Position numbers and translations under genes: made by a program
The notes under the pieces: generated by a model
Databases searched by the model: none
Told to the model about the DNA's origin: nothing
The model's input: the letters and a program-made list of their open reading frames with translations, nothing else
In this document: positions 11,302-22,371 of the stretch, piece after piece
How the letters are laid out: each line of letters starts with the position of its first letter
Numbering within the stretch: position 1 is the stretch's first letter
Origin: Zygnema cylindricum
Taxonomy: Eukaryota > Streptophyta > Zygnematophyceae > Zygnematales > Zygnemataceae
Assembly (NCBI GenBank): GCA_037447655.1
Contig: JBBHKE010002683.1
Location: forward strand, 62,001-126,000
Direction: 5' to 3'
Length of the DNA stretch: 64,000 bases

Positions 11302-12189
11302 TGAAATTCTGTGGTCTCCATTGACCCACAGAATGAGCAGCCTATGTAAAGCCTCTAGGATAATATTTGCCCCTTCTACTTTCCCGCTGAATAAACGCCG
11401 CCCAGGCACACAAATTTTCTGACCACACTCACCCCTATGAGGACAAGACTCCCTTGAGTCAAACGCAAAAAAAATCACTGAATTTGCTCCTCGAGAAGTA
11501 AGTTATGGCTGATCAAAGATGACCTTTATAGTTACAAGCTCTCTTAGAGAGAGAGGTACCTAAATATTACTAAGTCTCGGTCTGCCTACTCACGACTACC
11601 TACTACTAAACCCTAGTCTAATAGGAACAGTATATAGTACAAGAAGGTACAATGGGCGATGTACTTATTCTACGACCATTGTACGACAAGGTCTACAAGG
11701 TGACACCTATCAAATCGGAAGCCAAGGTTCCTCCTCCCATCTTTTCCGGTATTAAATAATGTGGCGCCACGTGGCACTGCATGTTGCTATCTCCGTATGC
11801 CGCCAAAAGCTCACTTCGCGTGGCGGCTATAATGCCGGCCGTCCGATCAAAACATATTTTACACGGTTCAGATTCGCGTACATGCAGGAATTGCTCCTTT
11901 TGGTTAGTCTGCTGTTAATTAGCTGTTGCGTTAATGTTTATATATTTATGAAACCCGTCACGTGTATCGTTTCGTAACGCCTTAATGGTTAAGGCGTTAG
12001 GCTATAGAGAATCTAGAGGTCACAGGTTCAAATCTAGACTTAGGCATCATTTTAGTAAAATACCCTTTACTTCAAAAACTGCCACTTTCTAAATATGGCG
12101 GCAGCCATGGCGCGCCTTTGATCCTCACTCTCTTTCTTTAAAGCAAAACTAAAATAGGGAAGTGAACTATTAATTACCTCTTTTCAACA
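11302..12189 (-). mobile_element. Solo LTR of copia family A with perfect 5-bp target duplication
   Basis: The 888-bp sequence starts tgaaattctg and ends cttttcaaca on the + strand (TG...CA either way). It matches the LTRs of Copia-2 at 16583-17457 and 21897-22371. It is flanked by identical tggac at 11297-11301 and 12190-12194, with no internal coding region. This is the expected product of LTR-LTR recombination after insertion into the gag gene. Confidence 0.92.
11966..12045 (+). other. tRNA-like module (A- and B-box resemblance) inside LTR A
   Basis: On the + strand, aatggttaaggcg resembles a Pol III A box and ggttcaaatct a B box, about 45 bp apart. The copy at 17245-17325 keeps both and ends in cacca. 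LTR family B has a related B-box-like T-arm at 23327-23340 (ccaggatcaaatcctgg). No full cloverleaf could be drawn, so this is probably a tRNA relic or coincidence rather than a gene. Confidence 0.35.
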
Positions 12190-13286
12190 TGGACCTACCG
12201 GGCATAATGCTCTAGATAATTCGATTGCACGGCAGGCCATCTAGGACATTAATCCCTCGGCTAAATAAATCCCCCTGGCGGCCATGAAACTGTACAACCA
12301 TTTTGTCCACAGTTAGGCTCGGGAAAAGACTGTCACCGGCAAAGCCAGGGCTAATTTTGTCGGGTTTGCCGGAGAAACCTCTTTAAGCAGTGAGGAACAA
12401 GATGAACTTCAAGCTTTGCGTAAGCTTAAATGCAAATAGGCTGCTGATATCGAATAAAAACCCACCATGGGGGCGACTGACAAGATGATTTTGTTTCATT
12501 GCCTAAATTGCCAGCAAACAGGCCTCGGGTGGAAACGCTGCCCCCGCAAACTCAAACCACAACTCGTGCTCAAACAAAAAGAGTACGAGAAATAGAGAGC
12601 TGAAAGGTCTCGCAAGCAGCAAGAGCAAAAACAAGGAGAAGGTAGGAAAGTAAAATCACCAGTGAACAAGGACACCTACCGTCCAACTCCTTGGGACGAA
12701 ACCTCTAAAATGTCCCAATCTCAACTGCAGCAAATCAAACTTCCCAAGTGTTATAAAGCTCAAATATCAAATGAAATCCGGAGCAAATATACCTCCAAAG
12801 GATAAAAATGCAAGGCTTGTGGTTTCATGGGTCATGATGAAGGGAAATGCTTCCACAAGAATGCGGTCCGCAAAAAAATGATGCATTTTGCCTTGTTCAA
12901 TGGAGAAGGAGAAACTGGTGTTAAGCCTCTCCTCATTCAACTTCTTTACCCATGGGGACGCAAAGTTCTTCTTACCCAAGAAAAACCTGCACGAGCACTG
13001 GTTGCTCTGACGAGGCTTACCTCGGAGACCATCATCCAGCAACAAAGCCAACAGTTGGCCGCAATGGCTGCAGAATTAGCCGCCCTCAACTTGGGATCTA
13101 CATCACGGGCTGCACCTCTCACGGTAGCACAAAGACTCTAGAAACAGAAGCAGGAGTTGTTATAGAAGCTTCTGGAGCCTGAGCTTCAAAGCACAGCAGG
13201 TGTTAACGATGACGACTTAATGGGCTGGGATTTTGAACCTCCAAATGCCCACCATGTACAAACATTCTTGTCTAGAGCTTGGAATG

Positions 13287-14335
13287 TGAAACTCTGAGAC
13301 CTCCATAAGTCCTCAGAGTAGACAGCTTCCAAGAAGCCTCTAGGATAATCCTGACCCCTTTGTGTTTCAGCAAATATAACTGCCACCTTAGCAAAAAAAA
13401 TCCCTGACCACCTGCACCCCTGTGAAGGCAAGACTCCCTTGAGTCGATAGCAAAATGAATCTCTGAATTTGCTCCCCTAAGCTGTAAGTTATGGAGGGTC
13501 AAAGTTGACCTTTTTGTACAGAAGCTCTTTGGAAGAGAGGGTCCTATCTTCTAAATTTTTCTAATTCCTATCTCTCTCACAGACTCTATCTACTGATGTA
13601 CGAAACCAATCAGAATAGAGTTTCGTACGCAAAAGTACAACTGCCGGTGTACTTTAGGTACAGACATTGTACGACATGCCTTAAATGTCGACACATGTCA
13701 TATCCGGATTCGGTGCCATAATCTCCGGAGATTCCACGATCCAACGTAATTTCGCCACGCGTCATCCGATGTGGAGATGGCCACAAACCGCCGAAATCTT
13801 CCTCCGCGATCTCGGCGCTAATTGCGGCCGTTCGATTAGAATCTAATTTAATCATAGCCGTAATAAATACATGCGCGATATTTGTTTCATTTACGAAACA
13901 AATGCGCGGTATTGATTTTAGTCCTTACCGTAATCTGTACTTTATATATAACTGGATCTATGTATCCCGTAATCTATTATAGTTAAATGAATTATCGTAT
14001 GTATACATATTTAATTAGTTATCAAACTATATACTACATAATATTAATCCTAGACTTAACGGCTAAGGCTACCGGTTATTTCCTGTCTGCCGGCCGGTAG
14101 GTACATGGATCAAATCTTTTCTCCGGCATAAACCTTTTAAATAAATAATCCTAACTAGTATAAATTTCTCGTAAACCTCAGGATAGCCTAGGTAGCCATT
14201 GCTCTAGCTTCCTTTCTAATTTCTCAGTGACTACGACAAGTTTGAGAGTTGGAGAGAGAAGTTAGAGGTAGACTGCCTCGGCTTCTTTATTTCTTTTCTG
14301 ACCTAGAAAATACTTTAAAACCATTAGTTTCTACA
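13287..14335 (-). repeat. LTR of copia family B (3' LTR of a minus-strand element)
   Basis: It starts tgaaactctgagacc and ends agtttctaca on the + strand, next to a polypyrimidine tract that is the complement of a polypurine tract (ctcccctt). It is 1049 bp long and related to 22372-23548. It carries six GTAC cores between about 13594 and 13678. It interrupts the gag remnant to its left. Confidence 0.85.
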
Positions 14336-14683
14336 CTCCCCTTATTTTCTAGTCAATCTTTAATTTCAGACCACACTTCTCCCTGCAAAAAATTAGCTTA
14401 GGGGAAGGCACAGGTTTGGTCATCATATCTGCTACCATTTCACTATCTGGTCTGTACTCTAAACTGATTATTTTGTTTTCTACTTTTTCTCGAACAAAGC
14501 TGAGTCTGATGTCCATGTGTTTGGCTTTAAAATGATGTTTAGGATTGGCAGAAGTAGCGATTGCTGCCTGATTATCACAAAATATTTTCTGCACACCACT
14601 CTTAAGGTGACAAAGCTCACCAAGCAAAGACTTGACCCACATCAATTCTTTTACAGCAGAGCAAGAGGCCATATACTCAGCCT
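14336..14683 (-). pseudogene. Copia RNase H C-terminal fragment (Copia-3), cut by assembly gap
   Basis: The minus-strand frame encodes the end of a copia RNase H: AEYMASCSAVKELMWV, then FCDNQAAIA, KAKHMDIRLSFVREKV and MTKPVPSPK, ending at 14349. It is clearly homologous to the same region of Copia-1 and Copia-2. Its upstream part is lost at the run of Ns. No stop occurs within the retained part. Confidence 0.9.
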
Positions 14684-14693
14684 NNNNNNNNNN
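14684..14693. other. Assembly gap (10 Ns)
   Basis: Exactly ten unresolved bases. Copia RNase H lies on the left and unrelated sequence on the right, so true gap size and continuity are unknown. Confidence 0.99.
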
Positions 14694-14967
14694 TAACATG
14701 CCGGTTGAGATGTCTGGCCCAACTAACTCAGCTTCAAGGTAGTGCATCTCAAACATTCGGTGCACAAGATTTAACTAACCGCGGTGCGTTCGATGCTAGG
14801 CTATAACTTATAGAAAGTCTAAAATTCGTGGCTGTTTGAATTGAATTTTAGAAATGAATGCATGGTACATGGACGCATGCTGCACTGGTATGCTGTTTTG
14901 AAAATATGTAAAACGTTGTTGCGGTCGAGTAAAAAATCCCAAAGTCAAAAGCTTGTATTGCTTAGAT
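14694..14967. other. Unassigned sequence right of the gap
   Basis: No gene seen. The first ~70 bases can be read on the minus strand as a short retroelement-like peptide (EMHYLEAELVGPDISTG), which I cannot assign. Confidence 0.3.
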
Positions 14968-15384
14968 TTCCACATGACACGCGGTTTCCAAAATATAAAC
15001 GAAAATAAAAACGAAATTTCGTAACATTCCCTCGTCACGCTATTTTCGGTAACTTTTGTTCGTCACACTATTTCTGTCGAAGGACTTTCGTTATGTTCGA
15101 AAACTGAAACCCTAAAAAATGAGCTGGCGTTGTTGCAAAATGTATAAAAGTTTTGTCGTATGGTCACGTCGTACGCAGGTACATGGTACGTAAGTAAAGA
15201 TTTTAAGTTAAGTTTGTCGGTGCTTAAAATCTGAAAGATATTCAATATCGGATCGTAGCTTGCGTGGCGCCAATCAATTTAGAACACGTGGCTTACAAAC
15301 TCTACGTGATGGAACTTCGACTCAATCAACCCGGTCTGTAGAGTTGGCCGTACAATTACAGAAACGTATGATGGAACTTCACCC
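14968..15384 (-). mobile_element. Fragment of a Harbinger-like TIR element (family gggtgaagttccat)
   Basis: The sequence is the reverse complement of much of the element at 41064-41710, including the blocks around gaaatttcgtaac, ttacagaaacgt and the terminal tggaacttcaccc. It ends at 15384 followed by tta, the target trinucleotide of PIF/Harbinger elements. The left terminus is not recognisable. Confidence 0.6.
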
Positions 15385-15434
15385 TTACCCGTCAGATTTA
15401 GTTTTTGCTCTAGCTCCACTATGGGACTACACTT

Positions 15435-15550
15435 CACCATGAATCACAATTAGTGTTAAAACATAATTAGTGCAAAGAAATACTTAGTGTTATTAACTCT
15501 ATTCTAGGGCGCCAAATTAGTGTTATTAACACTATTAGTGATCCACGGTG
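15435..15550. mobile_element. Small TIR element (MITE), family CACCGNGAATC
   Basis: Inverted ends caccatgaatcacaattagtg and cactattagtgatccacggtg enclose 116 bp. The right end is followed by ta; the left is preceded by tt, probably a mutated TA duplication. The ends match the MITEs at 23552, 39109, 61804 and 62027. Confidence 0.75.
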
Positions 15551-15552
15551 TA

Positions 15553-15957
15553 TCTTTCTCGTTGATGTGTTTTACCTTCGAATATATGTTTTTGGCATGC
15601 CCCCACTTAGAGACGACACCTTCTTCTCGCTGCAATGTTTTACTTTCACACCCTAGATTTTTGCTCCTCTTATGAGATAGCACAACCTTCTCGTCCAAAT
15701 GTTTCACCTTTGGATATAGTTGCTTGCTCCTCCCTCGTTACGAGACAACACCTTGCGGTGATATTTTGCCTTTGGATCGTGTTTCTTACTCCTCCCTCCT
15801 TACATGACTCCACCTTCTTCTCCTCGCAATATTTTTACCGTTGGATCTAGTTTCTTGCTCCTCCCTCATTACTAGACTGTACCTATTTCTCGTCGCAATC
15901 TTTTACATTTGACATAATTTCTTGCTTTTCCTCAATATGGGACAGCTACTTGTTGTC
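15553..15957. repeat. Diverged minisatellite, unit about 66 bp, about six copies
   Basis: A unit with the pattern cttctcgtcgcaatgttt, then ttggat..., then cttgctcctccctc and a gaga/caac end recurs about six times with many substitutions and small indels. No coding function seen. Confidence 0.65.
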
Positions 15958-16582
15958 GTGATGTTCCACTGTCAGCTTTGATTTACAACAACCGTTTTAA
16001 CACAAGAATAGTCCTCGACAGTACGGTCGAGAAATAATTATCGGTGTGTGAGGAATGACAGATAGGGACACCGCTGACAGGACAAGATTGCAATTGGACC
16101 AAACTACGGTGATAAGGTAATTGCTAAAGTTGCATAGGCACCCGGCGGAGATTGGCACCCACTGCGGACGACGCCATGTGTGGAGACGGGATTAAGGGCA
16201 TAAACGATTAAGATACAGTCTCGTGTTGGGACCTTCCCTACAACATCCCTCTTTGTACATATAAGCGTATGCCTTGAGAACGTTGTCACATGACTCCTAT
16301 GGGTTCAAATCGGTGCATAACAAGGATAATATCTCTAAACTTATGAGTTGGATAGTACTGTAGGATAGCGAAGGGATGGTAGAAGGTCGAACTAGAGATA
16401 TACATATTTGGGGTTTTGCCTAAAGAGCATTGGCAATTGTTGATGTGTACGTGGTAGGCTAAGATAGGAGGAACAAAAGCCTCGATTTACTGACATCTCA
16501 AACAATATGTTGTACATCCCTAACATAATAGGATATATGATGTGCTTGTGCCACCTTTTTGAAGTAATGAAATTTTGGACAG
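15958..16582. other. Unassigned non-coding stretch
   Basis: No gene, TIR pair or tandem repeat recognised. It abuts the Copia-2 LTR; the five bases gacag at 16578-16582 would be its left target duplication, but the right one is lost. Confidence 0.35.
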
Positions 16583-17457
16583 TGAAATTTGTGGTCTCCA
16601 TTGACCCACAGAATGAGCAGCCTATGTAAAGCCTCTAGGATAATATTTGCCCCTTTCACTTTCCCACTGAATAAGCGCCGCTCAGGCACAAAAATATATT
16701 GATCACCCTCACCCCTGTGAGGACAAGACTCCCTTGAGTTAAACGCAAAAAGAATCACTGAATTTGCTCCCCTGAGCAGTAAGTTATGGCTGGTCAAAGA
16801 TGAGCTTTATAGTTACAAGCTCCCTTAGAGAGAGGTCCCTATATATCACTAAGTCTTGGTCTGCCTACTCACGACTACCTACTACTAAACCCTAGTCCAA
16901 TAGGAACAGTATATAGTACAAAAAGGTACAATGAGCGATGTATTTATTGTACGACAAGGTCTACAAGGTGACATCTGTTAAATCAGGAGCCATGGTTCCT
17001 CCTCCCATCTTCTCCGGTATCAAATAATGTGGCGCCACGTGGCATCGGGTGACGCTATCTCCGTATGCCGCCAAAAGCTCACTTCGCGTGGCGGCTATAA
17101 TGTCGGCCGTCCGATCAAAACATATTTTACACGGTTCAGATTTGCGTACATGAATGAATTGTTTCCCTTCGTTAGTCTGGTGTTAATTAGCTATTGCGTT
17201 AATATTTATATATTTTTAAAACCTGTTGGGTTCATCGTTTCGATAACGCCTTAGTGGATAAGGCGTACGATAGCTTTCAGATTTGAGACTCGGGTTCAAA
17301 TCTAGACATAGTCACCATTTTGGTAAAATATCCTCTACTTCTACATCTGCCACTTTCTAAATATCGCGGCAGCCATGGCGTGCCTTTGATCCTCACTCTC
17401 TCTCTTTAAAGTGGAAATAAATTATAGAAGTGAACTATTAATTACCTCTTTTCAACA
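16583..17457 (-). repeat. 3' LTR of Copia-2 (875 bp)
   Basis: On the + strand it starts tgaaatttgtgg and ends cttttcaaca, then the complement of a polypurine tract (ctcccctt). It is close to the solo LTR at 11302-12189 and includes the tRNA-like module near 17245-17325. Confidence 0.92.
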
Positions 17458-17470
17458 CTCCCCTTAATTC

Positions 17471-20400
17471 CTAGTCACTTTTTAATTTTAATCCACAGAT
17501 TTCTCTACAAAAAATCAACTTAGGGGAAGGCACTGGTTTTGTCATCATGCTTACAATCATTTCTCTATCAGATTTATGAACCAGTTTAATTATTTTATTT
17601 TCTACCTTCTCTCTAACAAAGCTTAGTCTAATATCCATATGTTTAGCTTTGAAGTGATGTTTCGGATTAGCTGCAATAGAGATAGCAGCTTGATTATCAC
17701 AAAAAACATTTTGTGTTCCAAACTTCATGAACCCAAGTTCTTCAAGGAGAGATTAAACCCGCATTAATTCTTTGGTTGCAGCACAAGAAGCCATGTATTC
17801 AGCCCTCCATAGTGGACTGAGCAACTACTTTTTGTTGCTTGCTACTCCAACAACATGCACCGGATCCAATTTGCAACACATATCCAGTCGTACACCGCCT
17901 TAAAGGCACATCTCCATAACTGGCATCACTCAAGGTGGTGATGTCAGTGTGCTCCCCTCCCAAATGCAACCACAATTTCCTTAACCCCACCAAATACCTA
18001 ATCACCCTTTGGGCAGCCTCCCAGTCTCTTTTTGTTAGTTCATTTAGACTTTTACTAAAGACACCTACAGTTGCGGCTATATCCGGACGGGTACAGCTCA
18101 TAAAATAGATTAAACTGCCTAAAATCTAAGATAAGGGATATTTTCCATAAATTTTCTTTCTATCTCATCCATTTCATCATTAAAAGTTAGCATTCCTCTC
18201 TTTTCACTCCCCTCAAACACTTTCTTCAAATCCATGGGAGTATGCATCCATTTGTTTTTTTTCCATTTGAAATTTTTTTAACATATTATCGATTGCTTCT
18301 TTCTGTGTGAGTCTTCTGATCCTATTCCCTCTATCTCTCTCCATTTGAATTCCCAAAATGTATTTCGCTTCACCGAGATCTTTCATATCAAAAAGACTTA
18401 TAAGATCCCATTTTAGTTTGTTAATTTTATCTAAGGACTTGCTTAAGACCAACAAATCATCCACATAAATAGCAATAAATATCACTCCATCCTCATCCTC
18501 AAATAAATATATGGAGTGATCTGAACTAATTTTGATATACCCCAAACCGGTCAAAAATTCATCCTGTTTTATATTCCATTGTCGCGGGGCTTGCTTAAGC
18601 CCATAGAGTGATTTTATCAATTTGCAAACCTTGCTTTCTTCCGCACTTTCCACGAATCCTTCCGGTTGCCTCATGTAAATTTCTTTTCCCAACTCTCCGT
18701 GCTAAAAGGTCATTTTAATATCCATCTGGTGTATTTCCATATCCCCTGCTGCGGCTAAACTTAAAACGATTCTAACATAAGGAAATTTGACTGCATGTGC
18801 AAAGGTTTATTCTTAGTATATCCGCTCTTTCTAAGTATACCCCTTTGCAACTAACCTAGCTTTGTACCTTTCATTGGTATAATCCGGGTTTAATTAAAGT
18901 TTAAAAACCCACTTACATCCGATCGGTTTTCGGTCCGGTGGACAATCTAGCAACTCCCATGTATCGGCTTCCATGATGGAGGCCATTTTTTCATTTATAG
19001 CAGTAATCCACTGGCTACTTTCTGGGGTGTTTATGGCCTCTAAATATGTTTGAGGTTCATCTTGGTGAGACATCTTTGTGAGTTCGTTATTTACTTGTCT
19101 TTCTTGAAGTCATTTACTACATCTTCTCCCCCCTTCAAAATCGGACGCCGGTATGGAAGGCATCCTTGGGTTTCGTTTAGGAAGATTTTCAGCTTTCGTA
19201 TCTTCCAATTCCGGTGTCTCATCGAGTTCCGCATTGATTTCCACTTCGTATTGTGGCGTTGCCTCGCATTTTGTCCTTTCCTCTTTCTCCTTTGGTAGAT
19301 CTGCAGATTATTCTTTTTCTCCATCTTCCTTCTCTTCAAAGTCAAAGTAAGAAAACTGATCCGTTTCAAATCTTATTTTGACTTCCTTATTATATTTGAA
19401 TGGATCAATGGACTTCTCTTCATTCATCACCACTATGTGTTTTACCAAAATCATATCTCTCTTTTCAAGTCATACACACGGTATCCTTTTGTGCTCTCAT
19501 CATATCCTACAAGATGTCATGGTTTCCCTCTTCCCTTTAACTTCCATTTAGTCTTATCGAAATCCAAACTGTAGACCTGACTTCCGAACACTCTTAAACT
19601 AGACAAATCAAGCTTTCTTCCTGTCCACCTCTCATACGGAGTTTCCTCCTTATTTGCTAAAGTAATGACTCTATTTTTGATTAAATTAGCATAGTTCATA
19701 AACTCAGCCCAAAAATGCAACCATATCCTCTTATAAGTTAACATACTTCTGGACATATCTCTTAAAGTTCTATTCACTCTTTCTGCTACTCCATTTTGTT
19801 CTGGATTATAGAGAACAGTTTTCTCATGATGAATTCCTTCTTCTTTAGGATATTCTTCGAATTCCCTTGAGGTGTATTCTTTCCCATTATCACTTCTTAT
19901 CTCTTTTATTGAGGTTTCATGTAGTTTTTCACTCCATACTTTAAACTCTTTAAAACATCTTAATACCTCTGACTTATGTCTAAGAAAGTATACCTTCGTG
20001 TATCTAGACCAATCATCTGTGATAGCTAACATTAGTCTCTTCCCCCCATGTGAAGCATACCTAGCTGGTCCCCAAACATCAGTGTGATTTAGATCTAATA
20101 CTTTCTCTCTCCTAAATGTGGTTGCCTTTGTAAATGGAAGTGTATGAATCTTCCCTTAAGCACATCCACTACAATCATCAAAAGACTCATCATCCTCAAA
20201 AGTAATACCCTCCACTATTCCCTTTTTGTTCATTCTCTTTAATCAATCTAGATGCACATGCCCCAACCTTTTGTGCCAAAGCATCATCTCACTTGCACAC
20301 GAGTAGAGAACACTCTTATCATTGCAAAGAACAATTCTCAACATCCCTTGATTGCCCTTCTCAACTCTGAAATGAACCTCATTATCAAAGCTTGCTGTGA

Positions 20401-21890
20401 ATATTCCTTTCCTAGTTCTTGTTTCAAACTCCTTTTCATCTAGGATAGTTGTTGAGACTAGGTTCTTACTAAGCTGTGGAATGTAAAGAACATCTGAGAG
20501 TGTTAGAATTGAGGCCATTCCATCAACTAAAACCTTCAAGTCAACAGTTCCAACAAGACTGGTGGTTTCTACTCTAACATCTCCGTACTCTACTTCAACT
20601 GTTGGGATCTTTCTCAGTTTAGTGAACCACCTCTTAGTTTTGCACAGGCCCCTGAGTCAGTATGCATTGAGGCCCCTGAGTCTCTGATCCACCTATCCTC
20701 GGGTGGATCCCTTTTACCTCCGAAAAAACATTTTTGTCTCCGTGGAATGTTGACATGTTTTTCAATGGTTTTTGGATTAAGAAAAAACTCTAAAAGCTCC
20801 GCTTCCTGTTCGTTTTCTTCGTCCTCTTCCTCATCATGAACTTGAGTCAAGAAAGCCTTTTTCTTTCCTCCATCCTTTGAGGTTCCTTGTCCATATTTGT
20901 GTCGAAGATCTGCAAGTTTGACACAATCTGCCATATAGTGTCCTGGTTTCTTGCAGAAGTTACATAATCCTCCTCGAGAAGTTCCTCTCCCCTGTCTATC
21001 AAATCTGCCACCTCCTTGTCCTCTTCCACCAAAGTTTCGATAGGGATCTTTCCCTCTATCCTTATCACGCTTCTGCCAATCAGCTCCTGCAGACAATGCT
21101 TGAACACTTAGACTCCATCTGCTAAGCTATATGGTGCTTTCTTTCACTAAAATCACTCCCACTGTGTCATCCCAATTCCAATTGCTATATCCTAAGTCAT
21201 GCAATCGGTTAATGATATTCCCATACTCTTTAGGTAGTTTCATCATTAATGTATTCACTCTTTGTCTCTCAAACGATGAGTTACCTACACTATGTAGCTC
21301 TCTAAACAATGCTTCTAAATCATTGCAATAATTATTCATGCTTCCTCCCTTATAAGTAAAAGTTACGATCTTATTTTGTGCCAACTGTTGCTGTTGCAAT
21401 GATCCACTCTTATATTTGTTATCTAGTGATATCCAAATCTGAGATGAAGATTTGACATGCATAAGGGGAATGGCAATGCCCTTTGCTACACTTTTAAGAA
21501 TTAAGAGCCTAGCAACCTTGTCTTTGTAGTTCCACCTTTCATACTCTGATCTGTCGGTCAGAACCCTTGTGAACGTTGCTGGTGGTGGTGCTACCGGTAT
21601 CGCCTTCGACAACGGTGTCACTAAAGTTGCAACTCCTCCCTTTTCTCCTTCCATGACAATCTCCTCTCTTTCCACATCTTCATCCTCGGTGATGGTGCGA
21701 GCTGTTCTGGCTACTGTAGTGACGGAGGAGCCAGAAAAACGTGTCCCTCCAAACCCAGGTGGAGGTGGGCATCGAATTTGTCCAGACACTATGCCCCATA
21801 GATGCTTCTCAAATAGTTCTCCCTCCATCATGATTTCCCAATACAAAAAGTCAGATCCATCAAATATGGGCACCCTAGAGGGTGGTTCCC
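17471..21890 (-). pseudogene. Copia-2 gag-pol polyprotein, disrupted
   Basis: Read right to left. Gag starts near 21890 (EPPSRVPIF) and runs to 21127. The next frame carries a CX2CX4HX4C knuckle (CNFCKKPGHYMADC) and the protease motif RDSGAS near 20660. Integrase spans about 20540-19517 with SDNGKEY and NGVAERVNRTL. RT spans about 18900-18213 with YVDDLLVL intact. RNase H spans about 18101-17471. Frames are broken at several points. One extra base in the gag start region (gggaacc against gggccc in Copia-1) puts the primer-site ATG out of frame. The RT catalytic motif is better preserved than in Copia-1, but the element cannot make a full polyprotein. Confidence 0.92.
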
Positions 21891-21896
21891 ATAACG

Positions 21897-22371
21897 TGAA
21901 ATTTTGTGGTCTCCATTGACCCACAAAATGAGCAGCCTATGTAAAGCCTCTAGGATAATATTTTCCCCTTCTACTTCCCCACTGAATAAGCGCCGCCCAG
22001 GCATAAAAATATTATGACCACCTTCACCGTTGTGAGGACAAGACTCCCCTGAGTTAAACGCAAAAAGAATCACTGAATTTGCTCCCCAGTATGTTATGGC
22101 AGGTCAAAGATGAGCTTTATAGTTACAAGCTCCCTTAGAGAGAGGTCCCTATATATCACTAAGTCTTGGTCTGCCTACTCACGACTACCTACTACTAAAC
22201 CCTAGTCCAATATGAGCACTATGTAGTACAGGAAGGTACAATGATCGATGTACTTATTGTACGACCATTGTACAACAAGGTCTACAAGGTGACACCTGTC
22301 AAATCGAGAGCCACGGTTCCTCCTCCCATCTTCTCCGATATCAAATAATGTGGCGCCACGTGGCATCGCGT
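21897..22371 (-). repeat. 5' LTR of Copia-2, truncated
   Basis: It starts tgaaattttgtgg on the + strand next to the degenerate primer site (revcomp cgttatgggaacc). It matches the first ~475 bp of the LTR at 16583 and stops at ...tggcatcgcg, where LTR B takes over. Confidence 0.9.

Larger units (their letters stand above)
8666..13286 (+). pseudogene. Decayed retroelement gag with two zinc-knuckle motifs, interrupted by a solo LTR
   Basis: An ATG at 8666 opens an acidic, proline-rich N-terminal region. The frame drifts through 9327, 9697 and 10067 by stops and frameshifts. A capsid-like segment runs about 10585-11301 (ending near MAVQNSFG) and resumes after a solo LTR (11302-12189). Two zinc knuckles follow: a degenerate CX2C...C motif near 12500, whose His position reads Leu (CLNCQQTGLGWKRC), and a good CX2CX4HX4C motif near 12810-12855 (CKACGFMGHDEGKC). 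A Gln-rich tail ends near 13286, where a copia LTR is inserted. No protease or RT of this element is seen. The superfamily is uncertain, possibly Ty3/gypsy. Confidence 0.6.
16583..22371 (-). mobile_element. Ty1/copia LTR retrotransposon, family A (Copia-2), 5' LTR truncated
   Basis: The 3' LTR is at 16583-17457 and the partial 5' LTR at 21897-22371, with a copia gag-pol between on the minus strand. It is a relative of Copia-1: gag start PPSRVPIF, integrase and RT are closely similar. The 5' LTR is cut at 22371 where family B LTR sequence begins; LTR A does not resume after it. Confidence 0.93.

Noticed and set aside
11966-12045. Candidate tRNA gene
   Set aside because: A- and B-box resemblance only; acceptor and anticodon stems do not pair, and the copies sit inside LTRs. 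Kept only as a tRNA-like module.
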